From Deinococcus sp. (GTDB lineage Bacteria; Deinococcota; Deinococci; Deinococcales; Deinococcaceae): a stretch of 29,697 nt of DNA. Position 1 is the stretch's first letter, and each line of letters starts with the position of its first letter. The notes below the pieces were generated by a model. The model did no database searches. It was not told the DNA's origin and saw only the letters and a program-made list of their open reading frames with translations. The DNA lies in assembly GCF_025362455.1 (NCBI RefSeq), contig NZ_JANYGJ010000007.1, positions 1 to 29,697 of the forward strand, in the 5' to 3' direction. The position numbers and the translations under genes were made by a program. Positions 1-7,760 of this stretch are shown here, in pieces.

Positions 1-109
1 CGCGTTCGATCGCCACTGGACCGGCGTCCTGAGGCAACCCGGCGTTCAGGTCACGGATCAGTTGCTCTGTTCGCTCCCGCACGGCTACCGCCCACTCTGG
101 TTCGATCAT
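1..109 (-). CDS. Unknown protein, N-terminal 36 codons (runs off left edge)
   Basis: Reading leftward from ATG at 109-107, the frame stays open to the window edge and encodes a polar, charged, probably helical start (MIEPEWAVAVRERTEQLI...). A GATACT box at 120-115 ends five bases before the ATG, matching the leaderless arrangement of other genes here; a weak GAGGG also touches the start. It is divergent from rnpB. I do not recognise the family, and 36 codons is too little to assign a function. It could be a chance open frame, but its position, box and amino-acid composition favour a real gene. Confidence 0.5.
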   Translation of the reverse strand, partial: MIEPEWAVAVRERTEQLIRDLNAGLPQDAGPVAIER

Positions 110-159
110 CCCTCAGTATCCCGCATTTCTGAGTTACACCCCTGGAACGGCTTCACCCC

Positions 160-187
160 TTGCTCGCTGGATGCGCCGTGTTAGACT
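160..187 (+). promoter_or_regulatory. Promoter of rnpB
   Basis: TTGCTC at 160-165 and TAGACT at 182-187 are 16 bp apart, and a TG one base before the -10 makes it an extended -10. Transcription would start near 194, which is where the P1 helix of the RNase P RNA begins. Confidence 0.7.
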
Positions 188-193
188 GCTCGG

Positions 194-607
<414 letters not shown>

Positions 608-611
608 CCAG

Positions 612-648
612 AAAAAAGCGCTCCCTGAAACAGCGGGGGCGCTTTTTT
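612..648 (+). terminator. Rho-independent terminator of rnpB
   Basis: AAAAAAGCGC (612-621) pairs with GCGCTTTTTT (639-648). The stem ends in a T-run immediately after the RNase P RNA. Because the 5' arm starts with an A-run, it could also stop leftward transcripts arriving from pyrG. Confidence 0.85.
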
Positions 649-678
649 GGGAGTGGGTTCGGGGAAGTGGGGAGTGGG
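649..678 (+). repeat. G-rich block with canonical G-quadruplex motif
   Basis: Five G-tracts of at least three bases start at 649, 655, 661, 669 and 676, separated by AGT, TTC, AAGT and AGT. This meets the G3-loop(1-7) quadruplex rule on the + strand. It lies just past the rnpB terminator and resembles the heptad repeats found elsewhere in the window. Folding is not shown by sequence alone. Confidence 0.6.
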
Positions 679-750
679 CAAATCCTGATCGAGTTCGGCT
701 GGAAGAGACGGCAGGGCTGCCAAGCAACCCATCTCACCAGCCCGCCCGCT

Positions 751-2430
751 TCAGGCGCTTCCCACTTCCCACTGCCCACTGCCCACTTCCCGGTCCGCCG
801 CTCCCTGACGCAGCAGCGCCGCCGCGATCAGTCCGGCGAACGGTGGGCTGGGGCGCATCGGGCGCGACTTGAATTCGGGGTGCGCCTGGAGGCCGACGAA
901 AAACGGATGACCGCTCAGCTCGATGCTCTCGACCAGGCCCGCGCCGCGTCCGGCCATACCGGGGGTGACGCCGCTGACGATTAATCCTGCCGCCCTAAGC
1001 TGCTCGACGTACACCGGGTTGACCTCGTAGCGGTGGCGGTGGCGCTCGCTCACCTCGCCGCCCTGGGGGACGGTGTAGAGCTTGGCCAATCTGGTTCCAG
1101 CCGCCAGCTTCATCGGCCAGTCGCCCAGGCGCATGGTGCCGCCCAGGTCCAGGGTTTCGAGCTGTTCGGGCATCAGGTCGATGACCTTGTGCGGCGCGTA
1201 GGGGTCGAACTCGGTGGAGTTGGCCCCACTGAGGCCCACCACGTTGCGGGCGTACTCGATCACGGCGATCTGCATGCCCAGGCAGATACCCAGGTACGGC
1301 ACACCCTGGGTGCGGGCGTACTCGGCGGCGCGAATCTTGCCCTCGATGCCGCGCACGCCGAAGCCGCCGGGCACCAGAATGCCGTCCACGTCGCCCAGGT
1401 GCTCCTCGATCTGGGCCACCTCTTCGAGCGACTCGGTGTTGACCCATTTGATGTTGACGCGGGCGTCGTTGGCGATTCCGGCGTGCAGCAGCGCCTCCAT
1501 CATCGAGAGGTAGGCGTCGGGCATGACGGTGTATTTGCCCGCCAGCGCAATGGTGACTTCCTTTTTGGGCGACTTGATGACCCGCACGGCGTGCTGCCAG
1601 ACGCCCAGGTTGGGGTGGATATGCTCCAGCTCCAACAGGCTCTCGACGGCCTTGCCCAGCCCCTGCTCTTCGAGGGCCAGCGGCACCTCGTAGACGTGCG
1701 GCACGTCGAAGGAGGCGAAGACCCGGTTGGGCTTGACGCTGGTAAACAGCGCGATCTTGCGGGTGATCTCTTCGGGCAGGTTGTCCTTGCTGCGGACCAT
1801 CACGATGTCGGGGCTGATGCCCACCGATCTGAGGGTCGCCACCGAGTGCTGGGTCGGCTTGGTCTTGAACTCGTTGGAGGTGCCCAGGTACGGCACCAGC
1901 GTCAGGTGCAGGTAGAGGGTGTGCTCGTCGCCCACGTCGAATCGGAACTGCCGGATGGCCTCCAGAAACGGCAGCGATTCGATGTCGCCCACCGTGCCGC
2001 CCACCTCGACGATGACGATGTTGGCGCCCGCCCGCTCACCGGCGGCGATGATGCGGCTCTTGATCTCGTCGGTGACGTGCGGAATGACCTGCACCGTCTG
2101 CGAGAGGTAATCTCCGGCCCGCTCCTTACGGATGACTTCGAGGTAGACCTGGCCGGTGGTGATGTTGCTGCCCGCCGGAACGTCCAGATCGAGGAAACGC
2201 TCGTAGTTGCCCAGGTCGAGGTCGGTCTCGGCCCCGGAGGCGGTCACGAAGACCTCGCCGTGCTCGTAGGGCCGCATGGTTCCAGCATCAATATTGATGT
2301 AGGGATCGATCTTGACGGCGGTGACTGTGTAGCCGCGCGCGCGCATCAGGGCGCCCAGGGAGGCCGTCACCACGCCTTTGCCCAGGCTGGAGACGACGCC
2401 GCCGGTCACGAAGATGTATTTGGTATGCAT
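751..2430 (-). CDS. pyrG: CTP synthase (glutamine-hydrolysing)
   Basis: This enzyme aminates UTP to CTP using ATP and glutamine, the last step of de novo CTP synthesis in the cytoplasm. The N-terminal synthase domain (about 1-270) has the P-loop region GGVVSSLGKG (10-19) and KIDPYINIDAGTM (40-52). The C-terminal class I glutaminase domain has the nucleophile Cys383 in GICLGMQ and the His517/Glu519 pair in AHPEFKS. I place the start at ATG 2430, 30 bases inside the longest frame, because AGAGGA lies at the right distance before it and MHTKYIFVTGG is the family's usual beginning. The 559 residues are slightly longer than the usual 530-550. The extra C-terminal end (about 546-559) is encoded by a 7-bp G-rich repeat and is unlikely to be needed for catalysis. 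The promoter and a hairpin lie just upstream. Confidence 0.97.
   Translation of the reverse strand: MHTKYIFVTGGVVSSLGKGVVTASLGALMRARGYTVTAVKIDPYINIDAGTMRPYEHGEVFVTASGAETDLDLGNYERFLDLDVPAGSNITTGQVYLEVIRKERAGDYLSQTVQVIPHVTDEIKSRIIAAGERAGANIVIVEVGGTVGDIESLPFLEAIRQFRFDVGDEHTLYLHLTLVPYLGTSNEFKTKPTQHSVATLRSVGISPDIVMVRSKDNLPEEITRKIALFTSVKPNRVFASFDVPHVYEVPLALEEQGLGKAVESLLELEHIHPNLGVWQHAVRVIKSPKKEVTIALAGKYTVMPDAYLSMMEALLHAGIANDARVNIKWVNTESLEEVAQIEEHLGDVDGILVPGGFGVRGIEGKIRAAEYARTQGVPYLGICLGMQIAVIEYARNVVGLSGANSTEFDPYAPHKVIDLMPEQLETLDLGGTMRLGDWPMKLAAGTRLAKLYTVPQGGEVSERHRHRYEVNPVYVEQLRAAGLIVSGVTPGMAGRGAGLVESIELSGHPFFVGLQAHPEFKSRPMRPSPPFAGLIAAALLRQGAADREVGSGQWEVGSA
761..791 (-). repeat. Heptad repeat inside the pyrG 3' end, G-quadruplex motif
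   Basis: On the - strand, units GGGAAGT, GGGCAGT, GGGCAGT and GGGAAGT are followed by GGG. This gives five GGG tracts at an exact 7-bp period with 4-base loops, in the pyrG sense strand. The block encodes the last dozen codons of pyrG. It is one member of the heptad family seen across the window. Confidence 0.75.
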
Positions 2431-2458
2431 GCTGTTTCCTCTCGCTGGGGCCGGGGCC

Positions 2459-2493
2459 AAAAAAGAAAATCCGGAGCGCAGAGGCCTCCGGAG
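2459..2493 (-). terminator. Hairpin with T-run between the pilin operon and pyrG
   Basis: On the - strand, TCCGGAG (2492-2486) pairs with CTCCGGA (2476-2470) and is followed by TTTTCTTTTTT (2469-2459). It has the form of a rho-independent terminator for the pilin operon. It ends only 28 bases before the pyrG start codon and begins at the predicted pyrG transcription start, so it may also act as a 5' leader hairpin or attenuator of pyrG. Confidence 0.75.
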
Positions 2494-2497
2494 TTTC

Positions 2498-2526
2498 AGG
2501 GTAGCACGGGTGGGGTGAGGTCAGCA
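2498..2526 (-). promoter_or_regulatory. Probable pyrG promoter
   Basis: TGC followed by TACCCT (2506-2498) forms an extended -10. A poor -35 (TGCTGA, 2526-2521) lies 17 bp upstream. Transcription would begin near 2491, at the base of the hairpin 2493-2459. It lies wholly in the gap after the last pilin gene. Confidence 0.45.
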
Positions 2527-2536
2527 GGGTCTGGTA

Positions 2537-3394
2537 TCAACACGGTCTGGCAGACGCAGCGCAGACCCAGTTACGCGGAAAGACGCTGACGGACTGCGAG
2601 GTGATGGTGGTCACTGCGCCTGGGTTGGCAGAGCCGTCAGCGTTTGTCTTGTCCACCCCAGTACGGTTGAGCTGACCCGTGACATTGATCTGCACACTGC
2701 CGAGCACTCTTGGCGTTATGCCTGCCGCCGTCGGTGGTGTGACCACAAACCTGAGCCCAGCCGCGCCATCAGGTTGAATATAATCAGCCAGAATTCGTCC
2801 GGAGCCGCCCTGGTAGTACGTTGCCGCTCCCGCAACACTGACACCAGGCGTCCAAAACGTACCGGATAAATCAACCAGGTTGCGTCTGTATTCCATGATG
2901 ATCCACTTATCGTTGTTGTCGAGATCGGCGTTGGGCGCTTCAACAGAGGGGTCTATAACGGCGGCGTCAACGAGAGTCTTGCGCGGATATGCGTAATAAG
3001 CAAAAAACCGGAAGCAACCGTCTGGGCTGGCAGCGGTACAGGCAGCCAGTGGAATCTGGGGCGGCAATATCATGGCGACAAATGGGTCAGTATTGATCTG
3101 CCAATTCTGAGAATTCCTGTTAGCAACCCCTACGAGATTCTTGGTCGTTTCACCACTGGCTGTCAGGTTAAGCTTTCCATCACCAGGCTTGTAGACGTAC
3201 ACTGCGTCAGTGAGGCGACCTGAAATGACCTGCTGAGACAGTTGAATCTCGGAAATAAGGTCGTTTCTGAAGTTGACCGTGTTGGTGGCGACCAGCGTGC
3301 CACGGAAGAGTTGGGTAATAAACGTCAGCAACAGCCCGACAATCAGCAGCGAGATCAGGAGTTCTACAAGGGTCAGTCCCTGTTGCCGTTCCAT
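2537..3394 (-). CDS. Prepilin-like protein, PilW type
   Basis: This is a secreted pseudopilin or minor pilin of a type IV pilus or type II-like system. The N-terminus MERQQG|LTLVELL carries a prepilin peptidase site after Gly6 and Glu at mature position 5, followed by a single hydrophobic helix (about 7-30). The remaining 255 residues would form the exported globular part and contain two cysteine pairs (CTAASPDGC near the middle and CAASARPC at the very end) that could form disulfides. The length of 285 residues and the position last in a FimT-PilV-PilW series suggest the PilW role, but this is inferred from gene order and size. Its ATG overlaps the stop of the preceding gene (TGATG), so translation is probably coupled. 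GC is visibly lower than in flanking genes. Confidence 0.85.
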   Translation of the reverse strand: MERQQGLTLVELLISLLIVGLLLTFITQLFRGTLVATNTVNFRNDLISEIQLSQQVISGRLTDAVYVYKPGDGKLNLTASGETTKNLVGVANRNSQNWQINTDPFVAMILPPQIPLAACTAASPDGCFRFFAYYAYPRKTLVDAAVIDPSVEAPNADLDNNDKWIIMEYRRNLVDLSGTFWTPGVSVAGAATYYQGGSGRILADYIQPDGAAGLRFVVTPPTAAGITPRVLGSVQINVTGQLNRTGVDKTNADGSANPGAVTTITSQSVSVFPRNWVCAASARPC

Positions 3395-3801
3395 CAGCGC
3401 ACATCCAGAGTGAGCACAACGGGCGTCTGCTTATCAATTGGCGTTGTAACGATTAAACGCCGCTTGAAAGGGGCGAATAAACTGTTAGAACCAGCAGCCA
3501 TATCGTTGCAGGAGCCTGTAACCACATTTGCCAGTGAAATGTCCTGACAAATCACTGTCGATGTGTCTTTGGGCATCAGGCTCAGCGGTCCCATCGGTGC
3601 ATTGTAGTTGGCCATGACAACGCTACGCGCCCGCTCCATCACATCTTGTGCTTTTCGGGTGCCAGCAAGTGTTGTACTTGACGTGCCGCTGATGTTGAGA
3701 GAATTTATGAGGGGCTGGGCGGTCAATACAACGATCAGTCCAAGCAGGAGAATGGCAACAAGCACTTCGACCATCGAAAGACCTGCGGCGGTTCGTCTCA
3801 C
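3394..3801 (-). CDS. Prepilin-like protein, PilV type
   Basis: A 135-residue prepilin-like protein. MRRTAAG|LSMVEVL shows the cleavage glycine at 7 and Glu at mature +5, followed by a hydrophobic helix (about 8-30). The mature protein would begin with Leu rather than the usual Phe, as in some minor pilins. The start is GTG at 3801, overlapping the stop of the upstream FimT-like gene by four bases (GTGA), and no ATG is placed early enough to keep the signal. It is likely part of the minor-pilin tip complex encoded by this operon. The assignment to PilV rests on order and length. Confidence 0.82.
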   Translation of the reverse strand: MRRTAAGLSMVEVLVAILLLGLIVVLTAQPLINSLNISGTSSTTLAGTRKAQDVMERARSVVMANYNAPMGPLSLMPKDTSTVICQDISLANVVTGSCNDMAAGSNSLFAPFKRRLIVTTPIDKQTPVVLTLDVR

Positions 3802-4247
3802 CGAACCACCTTTCCGGTGACGCCAAAAACATGCACAGTATCCTTCACGGTTGTATTTAGAATGCTGAGCGTAAACGTTGAGCCCACAGCACTCACGTTA
3901 TCGGCAAATGGTGCAGTGTAGGTGACAGACCGCGCGGCTGTGGTTGCAGGAACCACTGTAGCGATCACGCCATCAGGAAAAATAAAGGTCGCCTCTGCGG
4001 CTGCGCCCTGTTTGAATGTATACCCATCACCGCCATCGAGCAGTTTCACGGTGGTGGTCTGACCAGCCCGCCAGGCCGTACTCCGGGCACGCTGCAAATC
4101 GCTAGAGAACAGGGTGACAGCGTTCTGGAGGCGCGATTTTTGAAGCTGACCATTCAATCCCCAGAGAAATAGTGTGAGAGTAATTCCCAAAATGGCCATG
4201 ACAATCAGTAATTCCAGAAGGGTAAATCCCCGAACAGACGGTTTCAT
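3798..4247 (-). CDS. Prepilin-like protein, FimT/GspH type
   Basis: A 149-residue pseudopilin with a textbook class III signal: MKPSVRG|FTLLELLIVMAILG, with cleavage after Gly7, Phe at +1 and Glu at +5. The following SSDLQRARSTAWRAGQTTTV segment resembles the GspH/FimT family, where a globular beta-sandwich follows the N-terminal helix. It would be processed by prepilin peptidase and assembled into a pilus or pseudopilus. Both ends overlap neighbouring genes by four bases (ATGA upstream, GTGA downstream), which places it firmly in the four-gene unit. Confidence 0.87.
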   Translation of the reverse strand: MKPSVRGFTLLELLIVMAILGITLTLFLWGLNGQLQKSRLQNAVTLFSSDLQRARSTAWRAGQTTTVKLLDGGDGYTFKQGAAAEATFIFPDGVIATVVPATTAARSVTYTAPFADNVSAVGSTFTLSILNTTVKDTVHVFGVTGKVVR

Positions 4248-6568
4248 GGGGCAACCTGCGTAATATCACCAGAGAGGCTGAAAGAGGCTACCGGAATCAG
4301 AGAACCTGAGCTGTCTCGCAGGGCTGTGCCATTCATATCATACTGACTCAACCCTCCGTCCCAGCTTCGCTGAGTAGGAAAGCTGGGAGGCGCGAACCCG
4401 GTTTCCATGCGCTGGTCGTAGATAAAGTTCTGTGCCATACCAGTCGAAAGGTTCCCGGTTTTAGGGCTGAATATCCCAAACTGACCGTAATAGTTTTCAA
4501 TAACGCCGCCGAGCAGGTTTAATTTGCCTTTGGATAAACCCAGGCCCGGATTCTGCACGTTAACCGACCCACCATTCGGCACGTATGTGCTTTTATCGCC
4601 CGCAGCTAGCAGCACCGCATTGACAGTCACGTTATCCGGCGCATTCAGAAGACCCGCATCAGGATCCGTGTTCTTCACACGGCTGTTTGGATTGTTGGCA
4701 ATCTGAACCTGCCCCAGAATGGAGTATATGCCCAACACGTTCCGCACGTAAGCCTGGGTTGTCGAGTCGATGAGATCATCGCAGTTCGGAAGTTTCGGGT
4801 CGCTACCAGTACAGGGTGGTCTTTCGTATTTGAGATGATCGGTAATTACCACGTCGCGGTCTGCCCCAACGGAAATTTGGGCAAATTCCGCAATCGCTGC
4901 TCCATTTTTGCCCGAAGTTGTTGGGTCTGTGTATATGCTGTCCACTCCATCCGTCGAGTAGATGACACCGTTGAATTTTGCGGCAACCCCGCCACCCGCT
5001 TGCCATTCACCCGTCGTAACGTTTTTGAAGGCCGCGACCCAGGTGCCTTTATCCCGAATCTGCATCCTGCTGTAACTGTCAAAGCGGAGTTCTGTCGTAA
5101 TCGGGGCCACAGGCACAGTACCGGTTGTTTTCACTTTTGTGTAAGTAATTGTTTGAAACTTTGGAGATGTACCGGACACTCCGAGGCTGACTTTCCTAAT
5201 CTTCGCACCACTGTCGATGAACAAACCTGTTGTGCCGTTCTGTATGCTCGATGCATCCACCTTCTGATTGGTCCCGTTTTTCGGCAAAGGAACGAAATCG
5301 TGGTTCCATGTCGATCCCTCCGCAAAGTTTGGGCTGGCGCCATTAAAGTTTACCGTTTGGTTTAAATCTGAATCGAGCGGAAACCCTATCGGATCGCCGA
5401 CACCAAGCATCTCGCTTGGCCTTACGTAGCCAGCGGGTGAGCCGAAGAAAGATCCAGGTATTCCCACGACAGCGCAATGTTCGTCCTCGTTCGGGTCACC
5501 AGGAATACCGTTTCCAGGCACAATTTGGTTTGCCGGGCATCCAGAGGAAGTCATTTTTCCACCAAAATAGGGGCTTCCGAACAGAGAGAGTTTCTGATTT
5601 GTATGAACAGGGCCAGAAAAATTGAAAGCGCTATTCATATAAATTGGCAGACTCGACGTCTCACTCGTATATGTTGCAAAGTGATGATTTGTGAACAATG
5701 CGTATTTGGCGAAACTTCCGCGAATAGCTGTGAAAGAATACATTCGTCGATTGACGGCATTATTTGGTGACGACGAAACTGCACGGCTGCCGTTCAAAAC
5801 ATTGGAGGCGACTTTCAAATCACTGACCATGAAGTAAAAGACAAAAGTGTCCAGAGCTGGTCTCGAAACCGCCAGTGGTATAATAGAGAATCGGCTCTCT
5901 ATGTTTCCGGACAGTGGCTGCCCGTTAACCAAATCGTACTTCTTTTCAGTTGGGAGCAGCCGGTTGCCTGTCAAGGTAGCTGGCGCGATCAGGTCGTCGA
6001 TGAAAGAATCGATTTTGGGGTCATCGAGGTTTAGTTGCGTTTTTTCGGTGTTTGTGAGGTATGTTTTGAAAAAACCGGCGACAGCGGACTTTGAATAAGG
6101 ATCCGTCGCAAAATCGCACATTACAACTCCGTCAAGGCCGCTAATTGTTCCAGCGGAGCTGTTTAAAGTGAGTTTTTGGGTTCCAGATGTTGGTGTGTAT
6201 GGATCGTACACACCTATGCCCGCTGTTATAGGCGTTCGTCCACATATACTGCCAAAAATATTTCGAATATCAGACCTATCTGTACCAACGCCGGACCCCT
6301 TCGGTAAGACAATGCTTCTGGTCATCGCGTAAAAAAGCCCCAGTTTTGCCCGCGCCAGGCTTACTCCCGACTCAGCCGCGTACTGCGATTGGAGGGCCAC
6401 TCGCTGCTCACCTGTGTTGCGTCGGGCATTGACCGCCAAATTTGCACTGACGATGATGAGCGAACATAAAATGACCAGAACCATCAGCACCAGAAAGATG
6501 AGAGCCGCACCCTGCTCCTGTTGTGCAGGTGTCCGGCGACGTGCCCGTGCAACAGGTTGAGTAGACAT
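4244..6568 (-). CDS. Large PilX-like membrane-anchored protein of the pilin operon
   Basis: A 774-residue protein. A basic N-terminus (VARARRRTPAQQEQG) precedes one hydrophobic segment (about 20-44) and a PilX-like stretch ending in QYAAESGVSLARAKL. Prepilin-type Glu+5 is absent, as in PilX proteins. The long remainder is rich in Ser, Thr, Asn and Gly, which is typical of an extracellular beta-rich domain; Deinococcus/Thermus proteins of this layout are often labelled DUF4900. It is the first gene of the operon and overlaps the FimT-like gene by ATGA. The family label is from memory and the exact role is unknown; a surface or pilus-tip function is inferred. GC content is the lowest in the window, which could reflect transfer or relaxed selection on a surface protein. 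Confidence 0.75.
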   Translation of the reverse strand: MSTQPVARARRRTPAQQEQGAALIFLVLMVLVILCSLIIVSANLAVNARRNTGEQRVALQSQYAAESGVSLARAKLGLFYAMTRSIVLPKGSGVGTDRSDIRNIFGSICGRTPITAGIGVYDPYTPTSGTQKLTLNSSAGTISGLDGVVMCDFATDPYSKSAVAGFFKTYLTNTEKTQLNLDDPKIDSFIDDLIAPATLTGNRLLPTEKKYDLVNGQPLSGNIESRFSIIPLAVSRPALDTFVFYFMVSDLKVASNVLNGSRAVSSSPNNAVNRRMYSFTAIRGSFAKYALFTNHHFATYTSETSSLPIYMNSAFNFSGPVHTNQKLSLFGSPYFGGKMTSSGCPANQIVPGNGIPGDPNEDEHCAVVGIPGSFFGSPAGYVRPSEMLGVGDPIGFPLDSDLNQTVNFNGASPNFAEGSTWNHDFVPLPKNGTNQKVDASSIQNGTTGLFIDSGAKIRKVSLGVSGTSPKFQTITYTKVKTTGTVPVAPITTELRFDSYSRMQIRDKGTWVAAFKNVTTGEWQAGGGVAAKFNGVIYSTDGVDSIYTDPTTSGKNGAAIAEFAQISVGADRDVVITDHLKYERPPCTGSDPKLPNCDDLIDSTTQAYVRNVLGIYSILGQVQIANNPNSRVKNTDPDAGLLNAPDNVTVNAVLLAAGDKSTYVPNGGSVNVQNPGLGLSKGKLNLLGGVIENYYGQFGIFSPKTGNLSTGMAQNFIYDQRMETGFAPPSFPTQRSWDGGLSQYDMNGTALRDSSGSLIPVASFSLSGDITQVAP

Positions 6569-6573
6569 GCCCC

Positions 6574-6602
6574 ATCATGGCCACTTAACCTTAATAAAGC
6601 AA
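6574..6602 (-). promoter_or_regulatory. Possible promoter of the pilin operon
   Basis: TTGCTT and CATGAT lie 17 bp apart on the - strand, and CATGAT ends five bases before the ATG at 6568. This would give a leaderless transcript. The -10 match is imperfect, so this is tentative. Confidence 0.35.
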
Positions 6603-6635
6603 CACCAAACAGAGGGCGCCCTGCCTGCCATACCG

Positions 6636-6641
6636 TACAAT
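6636..6641 (+). promoter_or_regulatory. Possible -10 box of the 6702 gene
   Basis: TACAAT lies about 60 bases before the ATG at 6702. No convincing -35 is visible. The gene also has GGTGAG just before its start. Confidence 0.35.
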
Positions 6642-6701
6642 CCCGAATCAACCCACATTCCCGCCTCACCCGCCAGGCCACGCGCCGCCTTACGGTGAGC
6701 C

Positions 6702-7532
6702 ATGACCTCACCAGCCCCCTTCCGCACTGCGTCTGCCCTGCCCCGGCCCCTCGACCCGACCTACGCGTCCAACCGCGCCGCCGTCACCGGCCTGGGCTTG
6801 AGTATCCTGGGGGCGCGGTTGCTGGGCCACTCCTGGGCGGGCAGCCTGCGCGTGGGCCTGGGCACCTTCAGCGGCTGGGCCATCGCCCGCGAACTCGACC
6901 CGGATTCACCGGCCAGCGCCGCCGCCGCCATGCCCCTGGCGTTTGTGGGGCTGCTGGGCCGCCCGGCCACCACCAAACCAGGCTTCCCGGAAAGCGCCGC
7001 GACCTTGCGCCACGCCCTGCCCGCCTTCACGGCGCTGAGCAGCACCCGCGTGCTGGCCGCCACGGTCGGCCCACGGGCGAGTGAGCAAGACAGTGCAGCC
7101 CTGAGCGTGCAGGCCGCTCTGGTCGCCCTGAGCAGCGGCAACGTCGCCAGTCTGATGCCGGGCGCCGCGCTGGAATGGGCTCACCGCATGGGCGATCAGT
7201 TCAGTCCGCCGCCCTGGGCCGGGGGCGCGGCGCTGGCGAGCGGTGCCCTCCCGGCTGCTGGACACAACGCGGGCAGCAGCGTCGTGGGAGACCTGCTGAG
7301 CCTGGCCGCGCTGGGGCTGGGCAAGCATCTGGTCGCGCCCGAACGGATCACCAGCGCCTGTGACAGCCTGCCGCGCCCGGTATCCGGTGCGCGGGTCCAG
7401 GCCGCCCGCGTGCTGAGCCTGAGCACCGTGGCATTGGCGCTCCTCAGACGTGAAACCCGTGCCCTGGCACCTCTGGCCGCCGCCTGCCTGAGCGTCGGTG
7501 CCCGCAGGTGGAGCGGTCAAAGCGGGAAGTAG
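6702..7532 (+). CDS. Unknown Ala/Leu/Gly-rich, probably membrane protein
   Basis: A 276-residue protein dominated by Ala, Gly, Leu and Ser, with several weakly hydrophobic stretches (AAVTGLGLSILGARLLGHSW near 27-46, AAAMPLAFVGLLG near 74-86, DLLSLAALGLGKHL, VLSLSTVALALL). No catalytic motif or known domain is recognisable. The start ATG has GGTGAG about two bases upstream. It is divergent from the pilin operon, with about 130 bp between starts. GC and third-position bias match normal genes of the window, supporting real coding. Function unknown. Confidence 0.65.
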   Translation: MTSPAPFRTASALPRPLDPTYASNRAAVTGLGLSILGARLLGHSWAGSLRVGLGTFSGWAIARELDPDSPASAAAAMPLAFVGLLGRPATTKPGFPESAATLRHALPAFTALSSTRVLAATVGPRASEQDSAALSVQAALVALSSGNVASLMPGAALEWAHRMGDQFSPPPWAGGAALASGALPAAGHNAGSSVVGDLLSLAALGLGKHLVAPERITSACDSLPRPVSGARVQAARVLSLSTVALALLRRETRALAPLAAACLSVGARRWSGQSGK

Positions 7533-7760
7533 GGTGTGGGCAAAGACCAAGCACTACTGTTCGGGGCCAAGACAAAGTCCAGCGATGATGTCCCACTCAG
7601 TCCCGTTCGGTCGGCGAGCTGCCGCCTCTGACCGTGCAGCGAGACGGCGACGACCACGGGTAGAGCGTCCCGCGCTGCTCAGCTTTACGGTAGCCGGTAG
7701 TCCATTGCACTTCCCGCTTTTCCCACCAGCCAGCCACTCGCCACCAGCCACACGCCCCCT
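7533..7760. other. Intergenic region with a heptad repeat
   Basis: This stretch between convergent genes holds a short open frame on each strand that I do not believe (no start signal) and a heptad-repeat block at its right end. No clear terminator is visible for either neighbour. Confidence 0.5.
7722..7756 (-). repeat. Heptad repeat with GGGAAAAG tail
   Basis: On the - strand, units GGCGTGT, GGCTGGT, GGCGAGT and GGCTGGC are followed by TGGTGGGAAAAG. It begins five bases after the holA stop. The same tail follows the blocks at 12105, 19376 and 22165. Confidence 0.7.

Noticed and set aside
1033..2589. 518-codon open frame on the + strand
   Set aside because: It is the antisense of pyrG, which has full motif support. 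Its composition (Val, Asp, His, Gly-rich without domains) is typical of frames opposite high-GC genes.
7554..7751. 65-codon - strand frame in the 6702-holA gap
   Set aside because: It starts inside a heptad repeat, has no ribosome site or -10 at the right distance, and its Arg/Ser-rich product resembles nothing I know.
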